A stretch of 55,133 bases of DNA, taken from SG8-40 sp035528435. GTDB lineage: Bacteria > Pseudomonadota > Gammaproteobacteria > Burkholderiales > Eutrophovitaceae. Shown here in pieces: positions 51,995 through 55,133 of the stretch (positions are counted from its first letter, which is position 1; every line of letters starts with the position of its first letter). The position numbers and the translations under genes are program-made. The stretch spans positions 1 through 55,133 of the forward strand of contig DATKYN010000064.1 in assembly GCA_035528435.1 (NCBI GenBank). Reading direction: 5' to 3'. Under the pieces are notes generated by a model. That model saw nothing but the letters and a program-made list of their open reading frames with translations, was not told the DNA's origin and searched no databases.

Positions 51995-52240
51995 CTATTT
52001 CTTTCTCATAAGAAAGCGGAATTCACCGTCTGCCGCAGCATGCTCCAGCAATTCATTTCCCGTTTGCCGTGAAAATGCCTGGAAGTCGCGAACGGAACCC
52101 GGATCGGTCGCCAGTATTCTCAGCGTTTGTCCTGATTCCATACCATTCAGCATTTTCTTGGTTTTCAGAATCGGAAGCGGGCACTGAAGCCCGCGGGCAT
52201 CGAGGTCCTCGTCGAATCGCATTGTTTCACCGTTTGACAT
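51995..52240 (-). CDS. tusA: Sulfurtransferase TusA family protein
   Basis: A small (81-residue) cytoplasmic sulfur carrier. The active-site motif is LDARGLQCPLPILKTKKMLNGMESGQTL (Cys in CPxP), followed by ILATDPGSVRDFQAFSRQTGNELLEH. In the family it relays sulfur for tRNA thiolation or molybdenum cofactor synthesis. It lies just upstream of coq7 (4 bp) on the same strand. ATG 52240 is used; an internal ATG at codon 7 is also possible. Confidence 0.93.
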   Translation of the reverse strand: MSNGETMRFDEDLDARGLQCPLPILKTKKMLNGMESGQTLRILATDPGSVRDFQAFSRQTGNELLEHAAADGEFRFLMRKK

Positions 52241-52303
52241 AGCTTCCTATTATGCATTCGGTCGCCGGCCAAGTCATCGCCTGGTTGGCGCCGGACGGAA
52301 TCG

Positions 52304-53599
52304 CTAGCGCGTGTCGATCCACCCATCCATCAACAAGCTCGAAAGACGGATATTCGCAGACTCAAGCCGGGACACGAGCAGTTCAAGGAATGCCGAATCA
52401 AAGGCATGGGCGCAGGTTTGTGTGGCGTGGGACAGGGCCTCGGGACTCACCCTGACGGCGGTAACGGTATCGGCGGCGACCACACTTGCCGTTCTCGGCA
52501 AATTGCGACTGCCCACGTAGGACATCTCACCGAAACAATCACCGGTGCCGAGGATGTTCAGCACTTTCCCCTGCTTGGTGACCCTGACCTCACCACTCAC
52601 AACAATATAAAACGCGGTTCCCACATCGCCTTCCCGAATAACCAGGTCGTCGGGGCCATATCTCACCCACTCGGCTATGCGCAAAACCTGCCACAGATCG
52701 ACATCGGTGAATCGGCGAAAGAAGTCCAGGCGCCGCAACGTGCTGAATTTTTCAGCATCCGCGATCTTGTCATCGGCGTACTCAAGCTTGCCGAATGCAT
52801 TGGCCAGTTGTTGTGCGAACTCCTCCCACGTCGCATAGCGCTCGCCCGGCTCCTTGCGCAAAGCAACAAGCACCGTTTCGTCAACCCGCGCCGGAATCTG
52901 TGGACGATGCGCGCTCGGCGCAGCGGGATCGGCAGTGAGTATCTGGTTCATCATTCCGAATCCGGTCGTACCATCAAACGGGAGATGCCCGGTGAGCAAC
53001 TGGTAAATCACGACGGCGAGCGAAAACATATCCGTGTGATGCGTCAGCGACGCCTCATTCAACTGCTCGGGAGACATGTAAGCCGGTGAGCCGATTCCCG
53101 ATATTTGTGTGGTATCGCTGGAAACATTCAAAGCTGCTCCGAAGTCCGTAATCTTGATATCGGAGTCATCGGTCAACAGTATGTTGGCAGGTTTGATGTC
53201 GCGGTGAATGATGCCTCTTTGATGCGCATAGTCGAGCGCCTTGCAGCATTTGAAGGCGATCTCCATCACCGTTTTGATCGGCAACAGGGTTTCCGGCGCG
53301 ATATGCTGCTCGAGTGTCCCGCCGCTCACGTACTCCATCACAAGATAGCTGCCTGCTTCTTCAGAAGCCGCGTCATAGATGGTCGCTATATGAGGATGTG
53401 AGAGCTTGCCGGCAAGCGATGCCTCGGTCAGGAAAAGCTTCCGGAAACGCTTGCCGTATTCCTGATCCCTTAACGCGTCGGCGTGAACGAGCTTGATCGC
53501 CACCTCCCGGTTTGCGAACGAATCACGCGCCAGGTAAACGATACTGGTAGCACCTTTACCCAGCTCACGAACGACTTCGTACTTGCCAATCCTGTTCAT
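52304..53599 (-). CDS. Ser/Thr protein kinase fused to a cyclic nucleotide-binding domain (second copy)
   Basis: A 431-residue paralogue of the kinase at 40300-41586 with the same order: kinase domain (about residues 6-270), short linker, cNMP-binding domain (about 290-395), no membrane segment. Kinase residues are intact: LGKGATSIVYLA, Lys36, IIHRDIKPANI (Asp134), DFG 152-154 and SPEQ. The cNMP domain has GTGDCFGEMSYVGSRNLPRTASV with Glu358 and Arg369 at the phosphate-binding site, closer to the classical pattern than in the first copy. ATG 53599 is chosen over GTG 53608. It lies between tusA and the bepA-like gene on the minus strand, with no phosphatase or cyclase near it. Confidence 0.93.
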   Translation of the reverse strand: MNRIGKYEVVRELGKGATSIVYLARDSFANREVAIKLVHADALRDQEYGKRFRKLFLTEASLAGKLSHPHIATIYDAASEEAGSYLVMEYVSGGTLEQHIAPETLLPIKTVMEIAFKCCKALDYAHQRGIIHRDIKPANILLTDDSDIKITDFGAALNVSSDTTQISGIGSPAYMSPEQLNEASLTHHTDMFSLAVVIYQLLTGHLPFDGTTGFGMMNQILTADPAAPSAHRPQIPARVDETVLVALRKEPGERYATWEEFAQQLANAFGKLEYADDKIADAEKFSTLRRLDFFRRFTDVDLWQVLRIAEWVRYGPDDLVIREGDVGTAFYIVVSGEVRVTKQGKVLNILGTGDCFGEMSYVGSRNLPRTASVVAADTVTAVRVSPEALSHATQTCAHAFDSAFLELLVSRLESANIRLSSLLMDGWIDTR

Positions 53600-53710
53600 C
53601 ACACCCACGGCCGGGAGAAAACCGCCTCATGTTAGGAAAAACCGCCATGTCAGGCGAACAATTCATACCGCAGTCCGGATAATCCTTACCGGCGAGTGCG
53701 TCCTGACTTA

Positions 53711-55132
53711 TCAATCCTGACGACGTAACTCGGCGTCAAAAAGCATCAACTCGCGTAGCCGGGCATCCACACTGGATCGTTCATAAAAATCCCCATCAGC
53801 AATCGACTGCGCAAGCCGTAGCTGCTCGATTGCCGCGGGCAGGTTGCCACGCAACAGCGAGGCTTCCGCCTGCGCCCGGTGTTGTGCCGAAAGCTCCCCC
53901 AGCACCGCATGCGCCTCGGCTTTCATCTCATACAAACGGGGATCGTTTTCGACGACCGCAATGCTTCGGTCGAGAAATTCCGCGGCCTGTCTGGCTTGCC
54001 CGGTGTCCATCAGCGCCTTCGAATAGCCGTAAACCAGCGCCTTTCTCGTTGGATATAGCGCCAGGCCCTGGCGATAAATTTCCAGTGCCGGCTGCATTTG
54101 CCCGGAACGGGCTTCGAGCTCCGCGGCGAGTGCAAGAATCATCGGATGATTCGGCGCCTGCTCCCTCATTTGATCGACCTGCACGCGCGCCGCATCCAGA
54201 TCAGTAATCGTAAGCTCTTCCATCCTCAGCATGGCCACCACAAGGCCGTAGCGCGACGCCAGCTCGCTGGTCGACTTGCGCTCATCAATACGTCTCTTGA
54301 ACGTCGGGACAGCGTCTGAGGCGGGACCGTCCAATGCGAGTAAGCGCGCTCTGACCAGATGGAAATCCAGACTGTCCGGCACCTGACGATATGGCAGATC
54401 AGTGGTGCGGCTTTGAATATCCGCAATACGCTCGAACGTGAGCGGGTGGGTTCGCAGATACGATGGCGCACCACCCTCGTACACCCTCGACGCGCGCTGC
54501 AAGCGTTCGAAGAAAACGGGAATCGCGTGCACATCGTAGTTTGATTTCTCCACGATTTGCAGCCCGATCCGATCGGCTTCCCGTTCATGGTCGCGACTGA
54601 AACTCAGTGCCGATTGCAGCGGTACAGCCTGCGAAGCCAGAATCGCCGCCTGGGCAAGTTCGGGACTGGATTGTGCTGCAAGTATCGCCACGGCAAGCGC
54701 CGCGAGCGAGGCGAGTCCGGTTTTCTGCTGGGCCGCCATCATGCGGGCGATGTGACGCTGCGTTACGTGCGCAATTTCATGACCGATGACGCCGACCATT
54801 TCCGACTCGCTCTGCGCCGCCAGCATCAGCCCACTGTGAACGCCAATATAGCCACCCGGCAATGCAAACGCGTTGATGGCTTTGTCTTTCAGTACAAAAA
54901 ACTCGAAATGTCCGCCGGGATCAGGGCTGTTGGCAACCAGCCCGTAACCAATCTGGCCAATATAGTCGGTCACTTCGACATCGGCGAGAAAAACGCTGCT
55001 AGAGCGGATCTGTCGCATGACTGCTGCGCCGTAGCGTAACTCCTGCAGCGGCGACAACGTCGACTGCGATGCATCTCCAAGATCGGGCAGATCCTGAGCA
55101 CCGGCCGGGCGCCAAACCAAGGCGAGAATCAA
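53711..55132 (-). CDS. bepA: M48 family metalloprotease with TPR repeats, BepA-like (5' end outside window)
   Basis: A periplasmic zinc protease/chaperone involved in outer-membrane protein quality control. The window holds 473 codons; the true start lies beyond 55133, because what remains of the signal peptide is only its end (ILALVWRPAGAQD). The zinc motif HEIAH is in VGVIGHEIAHVTQRHIARM and the third-ligand helix is SRDHEREADRIG. The plug-like segment ALPGGYIGVHSGLM precedes them. The C-terminal 200 residues are helical TPR-type repeats (for example ALEIYRQGLALYPTRKALVYGYSKALMDTGQ). Length and layout match BepA/YfgC. Confidence 0.93.
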   Translation of the reverse strand: MILALVWRPAGAQDLPDLGDASQSTLSPLQELRYGAAVMRQIRSSSVFLADVEVTDYIGQIGYGLVANSPDPGGHFEFFVLKDKAINAFALPGGYIGVHSGLMLAAQSESEMVGVIGHEIAHVTQRHIARMMAAQQKTGLASLAALAVAILAAQSSPELAQAAILASQAVPLQSALSFSRDHEREADRIGLQIVEKSNYDVHAIPVFFERLQRASRVYEGGAPSYLRTHPLTFERIADIQSRTTDLPYRQVPDSLDFHLVRARLLALDGPASDAVPTFKRRIDERKSTSELASRYGLVVAMLRMEELTITDLDAARVQVDQMREQAPNHPMILALAAELEARSGQMQPALEIYRQGLALYPTRKALVYGYSKALMDTGQARQAAEFLDRSIAVVENDPRLYEMKAEAHAVLGELSAQHRAQAEASLLRGNLPAAIEQLRLAQSIADGDFYERSSVDARLRELMLFDAELRRQD

Positions 55133-55133
55133 C

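Overview
The window looks like a chromosomal segment of a moderately GC-rich, aerobically respiring proteobacterium, most likely a betaproteobacterium. The best taxonomic markers are the syntenic blocks ilvI-ilvH-ilvC-psd-pssA-leuA, petA-petB-petC-sspA-sspB and sucC-sucD-terC, together with coq7, slt, an NDUFA9-like gene and cca. The placement is inferred from gene content and order only. The gene set is mostly housekeeping. I see no phage, insertion sequence, integrase, CRISPR array or rRNA.

Layout: 1-1536 is the end of a box operon for aerobic benzoyl-CoA degradation (the probable 3' end of boxC, then boxB). 1822-3247 (minus) holds an orphan ABC ATPase and a pirin. 3340-15367 (minus) is a long efflux region. 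In transcription order it contains a type II NADH dehydrogenase, a lipoprotein outer-membrane factor, an adaptor and a heavy-metal-type RND pump, then a thioredoxin, and then a second adaptor plus an HAE1-type RND pump closed by a strong intrinsic terminator. 15520-22202 (minus) is the branched-chain amino acid and phospholipid cluster ilvI-ilvH-ilvC-psd-pssA-leuA. A Leu-rich leader peptide with its own promoter lies just before leuA. 22319-26438 holds an inositol-phosphatase-family gene, rsmE, an SDR dehydrogenase and argA. 26551-32111 groups yggX with polyphosphate and phosphate genes (ppk1, sixA, ppx, phoU). 32211-39137 carries rpiA, ilvA, slt, an NDUFA9-like gene and cca. 39338-44115 has a DUF2905 protein, a GST, a Ser/Thr kinase fused to a cyclic-nucleotide-binding domain, an alcohol dehydrogenase, a CWC zinc-finger-like protein, a universal stress protein and TerC. 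44228-50539 (minus) holds sucCD, a periplasmic coiled-coil protein, tRNA-Thr(UGU), sspB-sspA and the cytochrome bc1 operon. 50896-55132 has an OsmC protein, coq7, tusA, a second kinase with the same fusion architecture, and the C-terminal part of a BepA-like protease.

How the genes connect: the bc1 complex, NDH-2, the ubiquinone hydroxylase Coq7 and succinyl-CoA synthetase fit a ubiquinone-based aerobic metabolism that would also serve the oxygen-dependent box pathway. IlvA, IlvIHC and LeuA together cover much of Ile/Val/Leu synthesis.

The less ordinary items are the leucine leader peptide, which appears to be nearly leaderless; the pair of kinase/cNMP-binding paralogues; the RND pump with an atypical TM4 signature coupled to NDH-2; a structured inverted-repeat element between leuA and ndh; and a degenerate 14-bp tandem repeat at 1727-1798.
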